This document shows, piece after piece, positions 1 to 7,812 of a stretch of 64,000 bases of DNA (within the stretch, counting starts at the first letter, position 1; each line of letters opens with the position of its first letter). The translations under genes and the position numbers were made by a program. Location: the NCBI GenBank assembly GCA_934274515.1, contig CAKQTC010000001.1, positions 62,001 to 126,000 on the forward strand, given 5' to 3'. Origin of the DNA: an uncultured Clostridia bacterium (lineage in GTDB: Bacteria; Bacillota; Clostridia; Christensenellales; DTU072). The notes below the pieces were generated by a model. The model was given only the letters and a program-made list of their open reading frames with translations, was not told the DNA's origin and did not search any database.

Positions 1-1181
1 AACGCTTTCTCAAGGGCTTCTTCCTTGATAGGTCGACTCTTGCAGTATTCCGCTCCTGTGTTTTCGTGTCTTTTGCACACCCATATGTAGTACTTCTTAT
101 ATTTGTTGTACTGTTGGTGTCTTCGGTAGGTTTCCCCGCATTCGCCGCATACTATCATTCCGCTGAACGGATATTTACCTGAAAACTTTCCGCATCCCGT
201 TTCACCTGTACTTCGTAGCGACTGCCTGTTTTGGAACTCTTGCTGTACCATGTCGAATGTCTCTTTCGATATGATAGCCGCATGGCTATCTTCCACATAC
301 CAGCTCTGCGCGAATCCTTCGTTTTTAATTCGCCTTGGGGATAGAAAGTCTGGAAGATATGTTTTTTGCAGGTGGCAATCGCCCTTGTACTTTTCATTTT
401 GCAGTATCGACTTCACCGTGGAAGGATGCCATGTTTCTCTGCCTGACGGCGATGCTATACCATCTCGCTCAAGTCCTTCAGCGATTTCTTTCAGACTTTT
501 ACCATCAAGAAACTCCGCATATATCCTTCTGACCGTTATTGCCTCTTCTGGCACTATTTTCAGCACCGTTCCCTTCTTGTCTCTCGTATATCCAAGGAAG
601 TGTTTCGTGTTAAGAATCACTTTCCCCTCTTGGAACTTTTTCTTGACGCTCCACCTAATATTATTGGATATGCTCCGGCTTTCTTCTTCCGCAAGGCTTG
701 CCATTATCGTAAGAACGAACTCGCTCCGCTCTTGTAGCGTGTCAAGGTTTTCTTTCTCGAATATGATTCCGATGCCGTCCGCTTTCAGTTTTCTTGCCGT
801 CTGTACGCAGTCGAGTGTGTTTCTTGCGAATCGGCTGACCGATTTCGTAATTATAAGGTCTATCTTTCCGTCTTCGCAGTCCTTTATCATTCGTTTGAAC
901 TGCACTCGTTTGGTATTTTTACCGCTCAAACCGGGGTCGGCATAGATGTCAACCATCGTCCAATCATCATGGCTTGCAATGAGTTTGGTGAAGTGGTCTA
1001 CCTGTGCCTCGTAACTGCTCTCCTGTTCTTCGTGGTCGGTCGACACTCGTGCATATGCAGCCACTCGTATTTTAGGCTTTTGTCCCATCGCTACCGACAT
1101 AGGGTCAAGCCGTTCGACTCTTGTTTTCGCTGGTATAATCGTAATTTTGGGTTTAGTGTTTGCACAGTTTTCCATTGACAT
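1..1181 (-). CDS. Large serine recombinase (resolvase/invertase superfamily), 3' end beyond window
   Basis: DNA-breaking and rejoining enzyme of the kind that integrates and excises mobile elements. The frame is open for 393 codons and leaves the left edge without a stop. The start ATG at 1181 follows the purine-rich GGGAGGGCGGGAA; a second ATG lies two codons on. An N-terminal resolvase domain (about residues 35-190) carries the catalytic-serine motif AAYARVSTDHEEQ, then SRFARNTLD and ESRSISNNIRW. A 'recombinase' domain follows (about 200-310), and near residues 340-385 a zinc ribbon with cysteines in CGECGE, VCKRH and EYC. The coiled-coil tail is missing. Codons such as CCA, ACA and GCA are more frequent than in the ribosomal genes, which fits acquired DNA. 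No element cargo is visible on this side. Confidence 0.9.
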   Translation of the reverse strand, partial: MSMENCANTKPKITIIPAKTRVERLDPMSVAMGQKPKIRVAAYARVSTDHEEQESSYEAQVDHFTKLIASHDDWTMVDIYADPGLSGKNTKRVQFKRMIKDCEDGKIDLIITKSVSRFARNTLDCVQTARKLKADGIGIIFEKENLDTLQERSEFVLTIMASLAEEESRSISNNIRWSVKKKFQEGKVILNTKHFLGYTRDKKGTVLKIVPEEAITVRRIYAEFLDGKSLKEIAEGLERDGIASPSGRETWHPSTVKSILQNEKYKGDCHLQKTYLPDFLSPRRIKNEGFAQSWYVEDSHAAIISKETFDMVQQEFQNRQSLRSTGETGCGKFSGKYPFSGMIVCGECGETYRRHQQYNKYKKYYIWVCKRHENTGAEYCKSRPIKEEALEKA

Positions 1182-1229
1182 TTCCCGCCCTCCCGTTTGT
1201 ATATTCTTTTCGTTCCGATATGCTACACC

Positions 1230-1269
1230 AAACAAAACGAACGGTATAAAATGACCGTTCGTTTTGTTT
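1230..1269. terminator. Perfect 16-bp inverted repeat, probable bidirectional terminator
   Basis: Arms 1230-1245 and 1254-1269 are exact reverse complements around an 8-nt loop, with an A-rich side and a T-rich side on either strand. It lies 44 nt past the stop of the symporter gene, so termination is the simplest reading. It is also within 50 nt of the recombinase start, so an operator or attachment-site role is possible. Confidence 0.6.
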
Positions 1270-1308
1270 AATAAACGTAGACGTTTCAAAAAAGACGAGG
1301 CGTTTATT
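1270..1308. repeat. Nested inverted repeats upstream of the recombinase
   Basis: AATAAACG (1270-1277) is mirrored by CGTTTATT (1301-1308). Inside it sits the smaller palindrome AAACGT-AG-ACGTTT (1273-1286). Together with the repeat at 1230-1269 almost the whole gap between recombinase and symporter is palindromic. Confidence 0.45.
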
Positions 1309-1312
1309 ATTG

Positions 1313-3148
1313 TTATTCGGATAGGTTATCTTCTTCTGTGGCGGCGGCTTCTTGGGATATGGCAAGTTTTTCGTTGTCAAGAGATTCGGTTTGCGTTTCC
1401 GCGCCTTCCGCTACGAGTGCGGCGTTATTCATTTCTGCGGTGTCTTTTGCCAAAATTTCCGCGATTTTCGTTTTGTCGAGTTTAAGTCTGCTGAAAATCA
1501 ATATCCCTGCACCGACAAACATGACTACGCCTACGCAAAGTATCCAACCGATACCTGCCGCCGCTTCCGGCGTTTGTTCCGCGTTACCGCTCACAAAACC
1601 GACTGCCGTTAATAACGACGTGGAAACTGCCGTTACTATTCCCTGCCCTGCTTTATAGCAGAACGTCATCACGCCTGCGTAAGTACCCGTTTGGTCTTTG
1701 CCCGTTTTGTCTTTTTGCAGCACAACAACGTCGCCTACGAGCGCAAGCGGCATCGAGTACAACACGCCCGTTCCCGCTCCGGCAATCATGAGCGACGGCG
1801 CTAAAAAGACCACTCCGAGCCAACTTTTTCCGCCGCCTTTTGCAAGCAGTTCGTTAATCGGCGCGCGACAAAGGAACGCGATAAACAGCAAGGCACAGCC
1901 GACGAAACTGATTAATAGTCCCGTAAACATCGAAAATTCTTTGCTCTTTTTCTTTGCGAGTTTCGCCCAAACGGGTTGACATCCTATTGTCATAAGCAAG
2001 AGCGCGCCCATAAGAACGTACATTTGCGTAGTCGCAAGGTCGAACGTGAACGTGAAAACGTTAAACCCGAGTGAGATTATAAGCGTTGCGCTCATCATCG
2101 CCACTACATATCCGATAGCGATGATGCGCATTTCCTTTATCCTAAACGTACCGAAAAAGTTGCGCAAAACGCCTCCAAGTGTGATTTGTCCCGCTTCTTC
2201 GCGTTTTTTGCGCAGAAGTTGTCTTGTAGCGTGACAAGACGGTTTCTCTCCGAGTTCGTTTTCGAGTTCTTCTCTGCACTCCGCCATTGTAAATTTGATT
2301 TTAGGAGCGTTTAAGTCGATGCCTTTTTCCGCCGCTTCCTTTTCTTCTCTCACGCGCAAAATCTTGACATATCTACGCGTTTCCAACAGCAAGAACGCAC
2401 TCGTGACCAAACAAATGGCGTTTGCGACCCACGAAAAATCAATGTATCCTTGCGCGACTTGTTGCCCTTTTCTAAATTCCAAACCGACGAGATTGTTCGC
2501 GATTATTTCCGCTTCGGTCAACGCTTCTTTCGTCTTGAAAATAAGCGTATTCCCATCGTAATATCCTGCGTATTTGTTTTGAAACGCGCCCATAATAACT
2601 ACCGGTAACAGCATACCGACTATGTAAAAAACCGAACGAACCGCCTGAATTACGGTGCGCTCGTTATAGTCCGTACTCATCTCCACGCTGAACGCGCCGA
2701 TGGGCGTATAATACATCGTATTAAAAGTCCTTAATAAAACAAGGAAAACGGTAAACCACACAAACGTGCCTGCGGTGCCGAGCGACGAGTACGGAACGTA
2801 CCAAACCGCGACCGACGTAGCCATCATTCCGAGCAAACCGATAAGCATAAACAAGTGGCGTTTCCCGAACGTCTTGTTGTTAAAATGGTCGGAAATATAC
2901 CCCATTATCGGGTCGCTGATAGCGTCGCAAATAACCGCTATCCCCACCGCTATTCCCATAAGCGTAGCAAACCCTTTACCCAGTCCGGGTAATGCCATCG
3001 TCCCGAAAGAAACGATATAAGTGGCAACGGTGCAACTTACAAGACTGTACCCTAAATCACCCAGTCCCAAAGCAATCATATCGAGTTTGGTTACTTTTGC
3101 GCCGCCGCTTCCCTTTCTCGCTCTCTTAGCGAAAAGATTATGCGCCAT
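1313..3148 (-). CDS. GPH (MelB-like) sugar:cation symporter, MFS superfamily
   Basis: Inner-membrane secondary transporter of the glycoside-pentoside-hexuronide family, expected to bring in a sugar or glycoside with Na+ or H+. The family hallmark DAISDPIMGYISDH with a following KRH lies after the second membrane segment (about residues 75-98), and about twelve hydrophobic segments follow. At 611 aa it is longer than a typical MelB (about 450-480): there is a large charged cytoplasmic loop at about 265-340 and a charged Ala/Glu-rich tail of about 50 residues. SD AAGGAGAGAG precedes ATG 3148. A TetR-type gene lies upstream in the same direction and may control it. Substrate cannot be read from sequence. 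Confidence 0.85.
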   Translation of the reverse strand: MAHNLFAKRARKGSGGAKVTKLDMIALGLGDLGYSLVSCTVATYIVSFGTMALPGLGKGFATLMGIAVGIAVICDAISDPIMGYISDHFNNKTFGKRHLFMLIGLLGMMATSVAVWYVPYSSLGTAGTFVWFTVFLVLLRTFNTMYYTPIGAFSVEMSTDYNERTVIQAVRSVFYIVGMLLPVVIMGAFQNKYAGYYDGNTLIFKTKEALTEAEIIANNLVGLEFRKGQQVAQGYIDFSWVANAICLVTSAFLLLETRRYVKILRVREEKEAAEKGIDLNAPKIKFTMAECREELENELGEKPSCHATRQLLRKKREEAGQITLGGVLRNFFGTFRIKEMRIIAIGYVVAMMSATLIISLGFNVFTFTFDLATTQMYVLMGALLLMTIGCQPVWAKLAKKKSKEFSMFTGLLISFVGCALLFIAFLCRAPINELLAKGGGKSWLGVVFLAPSLMIAGAGTGVLYSMPLALVGDVVVLQKDKTGKDQTGTYAGVMTFCYKAGQGIVTAVSTSLLTAVGFVSGNAEQTPEAAAGIGWILCVGVVMFVGAGILIFSRLKLDKTKIAEILAKDTAEMNNAALVAEGAETQTESLDNEKLAISQEAAATEEDNLSE

Positions 3149-3183
3149 TTTTTCTCTCTCCTTAATTTATTTTCTTATATTAA

Positions 3184-3212
3184 ATTATAACAAACAACTA
3201 AATATTTGTAAA
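3184..3212 (-). promoter_or_regulatory. Promoter of the GPH symporter gene
   Basis: On the minus strand, -35 TTTACA (3207-3212), 17-bp spacer, -10 TATAAT (3184-3189). It leaves a leader of about 30 nt ending in the SD of the symporter. Confidence 0.65.
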
Positions 3213-3294
3213 TATTTGAATTATTTTGCGATTTTTCGTCGCCTCCCTTCCGCTCTCCTCCCCCGTAAAAACAGTTTCCCTTTTCACATACTTC

Positions 3295-3329
3295 ATTATA
3301 AGGCTACCATAGTTCGTTTTAGGGTAGCC
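3295..3329 (-). promoter_or_regulatory. Candidate operator: inverted repeat next to a -10-like box
   Basis: GGCTACC (3302-3308) and GGTAGCC (3323-3329) form a 7-bp inverted repeat with 14 nt between. On the minus strand the repeat is followed directly by TATAAT (3295-3300). There is no good -35 and no T-run, so it looks more like a repressor site than a terminator. The neighbouring TetR-type gene is the obvious candidate repressor. The rest of 3213-3427 shows nothing I recognise. Confidence 0.35.
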
Positions 3330-3427
3330 CTAAATTGATTTTCAAGTGCATTATCTACAATCGACAAGCCATTTTTAACGGTCACCTTCTCTCCGCTCGA
3401 CGCGCCGGTGTCACATCAAGTAATTTG

Positions 3428-4048
3428 TCACGTTTCCGTGTTGTAATAGTTCAACATAAGTTCGAGCAGTATTCTTATTTTTTCGTCACGTTCCTTATCG
3501 GTGCTAAGTATGTTACCCCTGACCGACAATTTTTGCCACAAGCCGAGTATGGATTGCGTGGATGCAAAATAAAAATCAAAAAAATTCTCTATTCCCCGAA
3601 CCGTTCCGTCCCTTCTCCCCGCCTTGTAAGCAAGTTCGAATATTTTATAAAATTCAAGCATTATATCATCGTAACGCTGCCTGTCCTTTTCCTCGAACTC
3701 GTCGTTTATGAATAATGCGTCTAGCATTATCAAAAACCGCGAAAAATGCTCGTCGCCTATTACCATCTTCGGATAATACCGCGTCAGTAATTCGAGTTGC
3801 TTTATCCCCGTATACTCGTTTATCTCGTCGTAATACGCCCTGAGTTCCGCCAACCGCTTTTCCCATAGCCGTATCGCCGCCTCGATTATAAGCGTGTTCT
3901 TCCCTAGAAAATATCTGTAAACCGACGCCGTGCCTACTTCCGCCTTTTCCGCAATTTCCAACAGCGTAACGCCTTTTATTCCCTTTTCGAGAAACATTCC
4001 CGACGCTACTTCGATTACATGGTCCTTATGTTTATCTATTACTCCCAT
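3428..4048 (-). CDS. TetR/AcrR-family transcriptional regulator
   Basis: Dimeric DNA-binding repressor, 206 aa from the chosen start. The N-terminal helix-turn-helix spans about residues 25-55, with GVTLLEIAEKAEVGTASVYR followed by YFLGKNTLI, the standard TetR recognition-helix pattern. The C-terminal ligand and dimer domain is not specific. ATG 4048 is chosen because AAGGTGG stands at the right distance; an in-frame ATG 20 codons earlier (4108) has no SD and would overlap the promoter. It lies upstream of the GPH symporter in the same direction, with about 280 nt containing an inverted repeat between them, so local control of that transporter is likely but inferred. Confidence 0.85.
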   Translation of the reverse strand: MGVIDKHKDHVIEVASGMFLEKGIKGVTLLEIAEKAEVGTASVYRYFLGKNTLIIEAAIRLWEKRLAELRAYYDEINEYTGIKQLELLTRYYPKMVIGDEHFSRFLIMLDALFINDEFEEKDRQRYDDIMLEFYKIFELAYKAGRRDGTVRGIENFFDFYFASTQSILGLWQKLSVRGNILSTDKERDEKIRILLELMLNYYNTET

Positions 4049-4087
4049 CCGTCCACCTTCGTTTTTTTTGAGTGTTAAACTCTCATT

Positions 4088-4115
4088 TTCATAATAATGA
4101 TAGCACAAGTTTCAA
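4088..4115 (-). promoter_or_regulatory. Possible promoter of the TetR gene
   Basis: Minus strand: -35 TTGAAA (4110-4115), 16-bp spacer, -10 TATGAA (4088-4093). It leaves a leader of about 35 nt before the ATG at 4048. Confidence 0.35.
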
Positions 4116-4156
4116 AAAATGACAATACCGAAAAAAAATTAAGATTAAAATATAGA

Positions 4157-4182
4157 AAAACGGTTTGTTTGCAAACCGTTTT
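4157..4182 (-). terminator. Intrinsic terminator after the YwaF-like gene
   Basis: An 11-bp stem (arms 4157-4167 and 4172-4182, AAAACGGTTTG and its complement) with a 4-nt loop. On the minus strand it is followed by T-rich sequence. It lies 55 nt past the stop at 4237 and before the TetR promoter. Confidence 0.6.
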
Positions 4183-4236
4183 AACACAAACCGAAAAATG
4201 TATAAATCGCGGCGGGGCGGGTGGGCGGGAGCCGCG

Positions 4237-5058
4237 TCAATTCCCGTCGGTAAGTTCTTTTTTGTTGATTTTTTCCTTAATCGACGCAAAAAACGCTTTA
4301 ATTCGCGCGTTAAGTTTAGCCGCTGTTTCCGTTTCTGTGAGTTTATGGACAAAGTAATAGATAATCGTCATTCCGGTATATCCGATAACCATAAAGAAAT
4401 AACATCTTATATAAGGATTGTTGTACCCGACAAGCACCGCTGCGCGATACGCTATCCCGACTTCGGGCGGACGTCCCGTAAAACAATAATTTGCGTTCGG
4501 GTTTATTCCCGTAAAAATCAATGCGAGATTAACGGCGTGTGCTACGGTGATCATAACCATCATAATAAGCCACATTTTCCACGGTTGTCGCGATGAGCAT
4601 TTGACGTGGTTAAATTTAAGATACAAGACGGCTACCACGATATAGAGAGAATGTGCTAAAAATGTTCCCCAAATCGTATAATCGTAAAAATAATAGACGT
4701 TGTTTTCCGCTATCGGAGCAAGTAGCGTATAAATAGGTCCGGTGGTAGCGAAGTACATAACGTATTTATCAAGCGTCGTGTTTTTTTTCTTTTTCAACAA
4801 CGCTATCGGCAAAATAAAATTGTTAAGGTCGCACGGATAAAGCGGAAGGTTTTTGAATACGCTGCGCCAACCCTCCGTCGGCACGTATTGAAAAACGTCC
4901 ACGACGCAACTTATCGTCGCGCTTATACCCACACAACACAGTAAAAAAATCGTCTGCACCTTATGCGATTTGTCTTTGAATATATTGTAAAAGCATACCA
5001 ACAATATTATCGGTAAAAGTAAATACAATATATGAACCACGTTAAAATACGCATACAT
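4237..5058 (-). CDS. YwaF/TMEM164-like integral membrane protein (TIGR02206 type)
   Basis: Polytopic membrane protein of 273 aa with about seven hydrophobic segments. It carries the family-like motif LPLYPCDLNNF (about residues 71-81, compare HLPLHLCD in relatives) and matches the length and spacing of that family, whose cellular role in bacteria is unclear. The tail after residue 245 is charged and probably cytoplasmic. There is no SD: a strong promoter ends nine nt before the ATG, so the message is probably leaderless. No alternative Met lies near. It is monocistronic, with its own terminator. Confidence 0.6.
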   Translation of the reverse strand: MYAYFNVVHILYLLLPIILLVCFYNIFKDKSHKVQTIFLLCCVGISATISCVVDVFQYVPTEGWRSVFKNLPLYPCDLNNFILPIALLKKKKNTTLDKYVMYFATTGPIYTLLAPIAENNVYYFYDYTIWGTFLAHSLYIVVAVLYLKFNHVKCSSRQPWKMWLIMMVMITVAHAVNLALIFTGINPNANYCFTGRPPEVGIAYRAAVLVGYNNPYIRCYFFMVIGYTGMTIIYYFVHKLTETETAAKLNARIKAFFASIKEKINKKELTDGN

Positions 5059-5067
5059 AATGCTAAT

Positions 5068-5096
5068 ATTGTATTACAAATACGCTTATTTGTCAA
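5068..5096 (-). promoter_or_regulatory. Promoter of the YwaF-like gene, start codon at the predicted transcript end
   Basis: Minus strand: consensus -35 TTGACA (5091-5096), 17-bp spacer, -10 TACAAT (5068-5073). The -10 ends only 9 nt before ATG 5058, so transcription should begin at or within about 3 nt of the start codon. Confidence 0.75.
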
Positions 5097-5197
5097 TTAA
5101 CCCTGCATACGTCCGCCGTTTGCGTTCGATACCGACAAAAAAACGGATATGATAAGAAAAATTCCTTTTTCTCCGCAAAATCTACTCCGTAAAAAAG

Positions 5198-5223
5198 AAA
5201 AACTCCGCGATTGCGGAGTTTTT
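5198..5223 (-). terminator. Intrinsic terminator of the S10-spc-alpha cluster
   Basis: An 11-bp stem (5198-5208 with 5213-5223, AAAAACTCCGC and its complement) and a 4-nt loop. On the minus strand it is followed by TTTTTCTTTTTT. It lies 25 nt after the rplQ stop. Confidence 0.9.
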
Positions 5224-5247
5224 ACCGTTTTAATCGAATTGTCGATA

Positions 5248-5763
5248 TTAGTCTACAAGTTCGAGAATGCACTGACTGGCGTTGTCCCCGCGACGGTTCG
5301 CGAGTTTTATGATACGAGTGTATCCGCCGCCTTGTCCGAGTTCTTGCTCTCTCTTGTCATACTTAGGAGCGTATTCTCCGAAGAGTTTTTCAATCAACGG
5401 ATGATTGATGTCTGCAGTTCTCATACGGAACGCTTCTTTGCTTTCTTTGTCGCCTTTTACTTCCTGTAAATCGGGCAACATCGACATAAGTCTTCTTCTT
5501 GCGGCGAGTTTCTTCGGTCCGTCGTTCGTGAATTCTACCGCTACTTTCTCGTCTTTCTGGTTGGTCTTTTCTTTGGTTACCTTTACCGTATCCGCGTAAT
5601 TTCTTACGGCAAGAGTAATCATTTTCTCAGCGACTTTTCTTACTTCTTTGGCTCTTTCAACCGTCGTTTCGATTTTGCCGTACCAAAGCAGTTGCGCCGC
5701 TTGGCTGTAAACAAGTTCGATTCTCTGATCGGTTCTCTTGCCTAATTTACGATTTTGTGCCAT
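5248..5763 (-). CDS. rplQ: 50S ribosomal protein L17 with internal insertion
   Basis: Large-subunit protein near the peptide exit tunnel. The family ends are clear: RKLGKRTDQR and KIETTVERAKEVRKVAEKMI at the start, GGGYTRIIKLANRRGD and CILELVD at the end. At 171 aa it is about 50 residues longer than most bacterial L17 (about 120-127). The extra sequence is mainly a lysine/glutamate-rich segment around residues 58-85 and another around 100-118. SD AAGGAGAAAGAG; 15 nt after rpoA. Last gene of the cluster. Confidence 0.96.
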   Translation of the reverse strand: MAQNRKLGKRTDQRIELVYSQAAQLLWYGKIETTVERAKEVRKVAEKMITLAVRNYADTVKVTKEKTNQKDEKVAVEFTNDGPKKLAARRRLMSMLPDLQEVKGDKESKEAFRMRTADINHPLIEKLFGEYAPKYDKREQELGQGGGYTRIIKLANRRGDNASQCILELVD

Positions 5764-5778
5764 TTATACTCTTTCTCC

Positions 5779-6735
5779 TTACTCGTCTTTGTTGTAAAGG
5801 CTAAGCCCCATATTTTTGAGTTTCATAATAACTTCATCGAGCGATTTGCGTCCGAGATTTCTCACTTTGAGCATATCGTCTTCGCTACGCTTAATCAGGT
5901 CTTCAACCGTCGTGATACCCGCTCTCTTCAAGCAGTTAAGCGGACGTACGCTAAGGTCGAGATCTTCGATGTTCATATTAAGCGTCTTTTGTTGTTCGTT
6001 GTTGTCCTTGCTTACAAGAATATCGATTTCGTCCATGTTGTCGATAAGGTTGATAAACAGTTTCATATGGTCGCTCATAATCTTTGCAGCAAGACTTATT
6101 ACCTTTCTAGGCGAACTTGCCGCGTTGGTTCTTACGTCAACCGTGAGTTTATCATAGTTAATATCTTGTTTTACACGAGTAGGAACAACCGAGTAACTTG
6201 CGCTTACTACGGGCGAGAACAACGAGTCAATCGGAATGTACCCGATGGGCTGTTGCGCTACGGGCTTATTATCGACCGCGGGAACGTATCCGCATCCCGT
6301 GCCGATGGTAAGCGTCATATCGAACGAATAACCGTCTTCCAACGTACAAATGTACTGATCGGGGTTCATTATTTCGATGTCGCTGTTAAGTTCGATGTCG
6401 CCCGCGGTGATTACGCCGCCTACTTCTTTATGAAGTTTAACTTTTTGAGTCTCAAACGTTTCTTCGGAATATACCTTTACTGCTATTTCTTTCAGATTTA
6501 GGATGATTTCCGCAACGTCTTCTTTAACGCCCGCTACCGTGCTGAATTCGTGTTTTACGCCTTCGATTTCCACTCCGATAATCGCCGCGCCCGGAAGTGC
6601 GGTGCAAAGTATTCTTCTAAGACAGTTTCCGATAGTAATTCCGTATCCTCTTTCGAGCGGCTCGACCACGAAAAGCGAATGAGCGTCTTCTTCGATAACG
6701 GTTTCCGTCAGTTTAGGTTTTTCTATTTCCATCAT
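5779..6735 (-). CDS. rpoA: RNA polymerase subunit alpha
   Basis: Scaffold on which the polymerase core assembles. The N-terminal domain (about residues 1-230) has PLERGYGITIGNCLRRILCT. The C-terminal domain (about 250-318) has the helix-hairpin-helix LKRAGITTVEDLI, then VRNLGRKSLDEV, which contacts UP elements and activators. 318 aa is normal for Firmicutes. SD AAGGAGG lies 10 nt before the first of two adjacent ATGs. Confidence 0.98.
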   Translation of the reverse strand: MMEIEKPKLTETVIEEDAHSLFVVEPLERGYGITIGNCLRRILCTALPGAAIIGVEIEGVKHEFSTVAGVKEDVAEIILNLKEIAVKVYSEETFETQKVKLHKEVGGVITAGDIELNSDIEIMNPDQYICTLEDGYSFDMTLTIGTGCGYVPAVDNKPVAQQPIGYIPIDSLFSPVVSASYSVVPTRVKQDINYDKLTVDVRTNAASSPRKVISLAAKIMSDHMKLFINLIDNMDEIDILVSKDNNEQQKTLNMNIEDLDLSVRPLNCLKRAGITTVEDLIKRSEDDMLKVRNLGRKSLDEVIMKLKNMGLSLYNKDE

Positions 6736-6763
6736 TTTGGTAAATCCTCCTTAACCGGTCGTA

Positions 6764-7387
6764 TTATTTAGAATACAACTCGACAATCATATGCTCTGCG
6801 ATTTGCATATCGATGTCTTCTCTGGTTGGCAACGCCGTGATGCTTCCTTTAAGCGTTTCGGGGTTGAATTCAAGCCACTTTACGCTGTTGGATATCTTTG
6901 AATTCTTCAATTCTTTGAAGAACGGCATTTCCTGCTTGTTACTCTTTACTTCGATTACGTCTCCCACTTTTATGAGATAACTGGGAATGTTGACGCATTT
7001 GCCGTTTACGGTAATATGTCCGTGATTGACAAGTTGTCTTGCTTGCGCTCTGCTTACGCCGATGCCCATTCTATATGCTACGTTGTCCAAACGACGTTCG
7101 AGCAAGATAAGCATATTGTCACCCGTTACTCCGCGGAGTTTTTCTGCCATAAGATAATATTTATGGAACTGTTTTTCCGTAAGTCCGTATATTCTCTTCG
7201 CTTTCTGTTTTTCTCTCAACTGAATGCTGTACGGAGTGGGTTTCTTCTTCATTCCGCCATGAATTCCCGGCGGCGTGTTACGCTTGATAAAAACGCATTT
7301 TTCCGAAAAACATTTGTCGCCTTTAAGGAAAAGTTTGCATCCTTCGCGTCTGCATTGACGACAATCCGGTCCTGTATATTTAGCCAT
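6764..7387 (-). CDS. rpsD: 30S ribosomal protein S4, zinc-binding type
   Basis: Primary 16S rRNA-binding protein that starts 30S body assembly. The N-terminus holds C9, C12, C17, C26 and C31, the zinc-binding form of S4. An S4 RNA-binding domain follows (about residues 95-160, with RLDNVAYRMG and ARQLVNHGHITVNGK). 207 aa. S4 is an autoregulator in several bacteria, and the nearest leader-like RNA here is before rpsM, 0.8 kb upstream in the same transcript. Confidence 0.98.
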   Translation of the reverse strand: MAKYTGPDCRQCRREGCKLFLKGDKCFSEKCVFIKRNTPPGIHGGMKKKPTPYSIQLREKQKAKRIYGLTEKQFHKYYLMAEKLRGVTGDNMLILLERRLDNVAYRMGIGVSRAQARQLVNHGHITVNGKCVNIPSYLIKVGDVIEVKSNKQEMPFFKELKNSKISNSVKWLEFNPETLKGSITALPTREDIDMQIAEHMIVELYSK

Positions 7388-7405
7388 TGTTACTACACCT
7401 CCTGA

Positions 7406-7798
7406 TTACAGCCTTCTGCGTTTAGGCGGACGGCATCCGTTGTGCGGTATCGGGCTTACGTCTTTTATCATCGTGATGTCAACTTCGCAAGCCTGTATTG
7501 CACGAATACTCGGTTCTCTTCCCTGTCCGGTGCCCTTAACGTAGACTTCTACTTTTCTTATGCCGTGCAACTTCGCTTCGTTTACCGCTTTTTCGGTAGC
7601 CTGCGTCGCCGCATAAGCGGTTTCTTTTCTCGCGCCTTTGTATCCGAGAACGCCTGCGGAAGCCCAACTTATCGCGTTGCCTTGCATGTCCGTTACGGTT
7701 ACTATCGTGTTGTTATGCGTGGTATATACGTGTACTTGACCTTTTTCGATACGTTTTAGGTCTTTTCTCTTTTTAATAGCAGATTTTCTTACAGCCAT
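7406..7798 (-). CDS. rpsK: 30S ribosomal protein S11
   Basis: Platform protein of the 30S subunit. 130 aa with the family sequences NNTIVTVTDMQGNAISWASAG, trimmed by conserved GYKGARKETAYAAT, and the C-terminal SPIPHNGCRPPKRRR. SD present; 14 nt after rpsM, 18 nt before rpsD. Confidence 0.98.
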   Translation of the reverse strand: MAVRKSAIKKRKDLKRIEKGQVHVYTTHNNTIVTVTDMQGNAISWASAGVLGYKGARKETAYAATQATEKAVNEAKLHGIRKVEVYVKGTGQGREPSIRAIQACEVDITMIKDVSPIPHNGCRPPKRRRL

Positions 7799-7812
7799 TT
7801 TTGCCTCCTATA

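Noticed and set aside
250..945. Long plus-strand open frame over the recombinase
   Set aside because: It is the antisense of a continuous serine recombinase frame and has no family features.
3355..3430. tRNA-like 3' half (GGTCACC...GGTGTCACATCAAG) after the TetR gene
   Set aside because: No T-loop consensus, no matching acceptor arm and no anticodon stem could be drawn on either strand.
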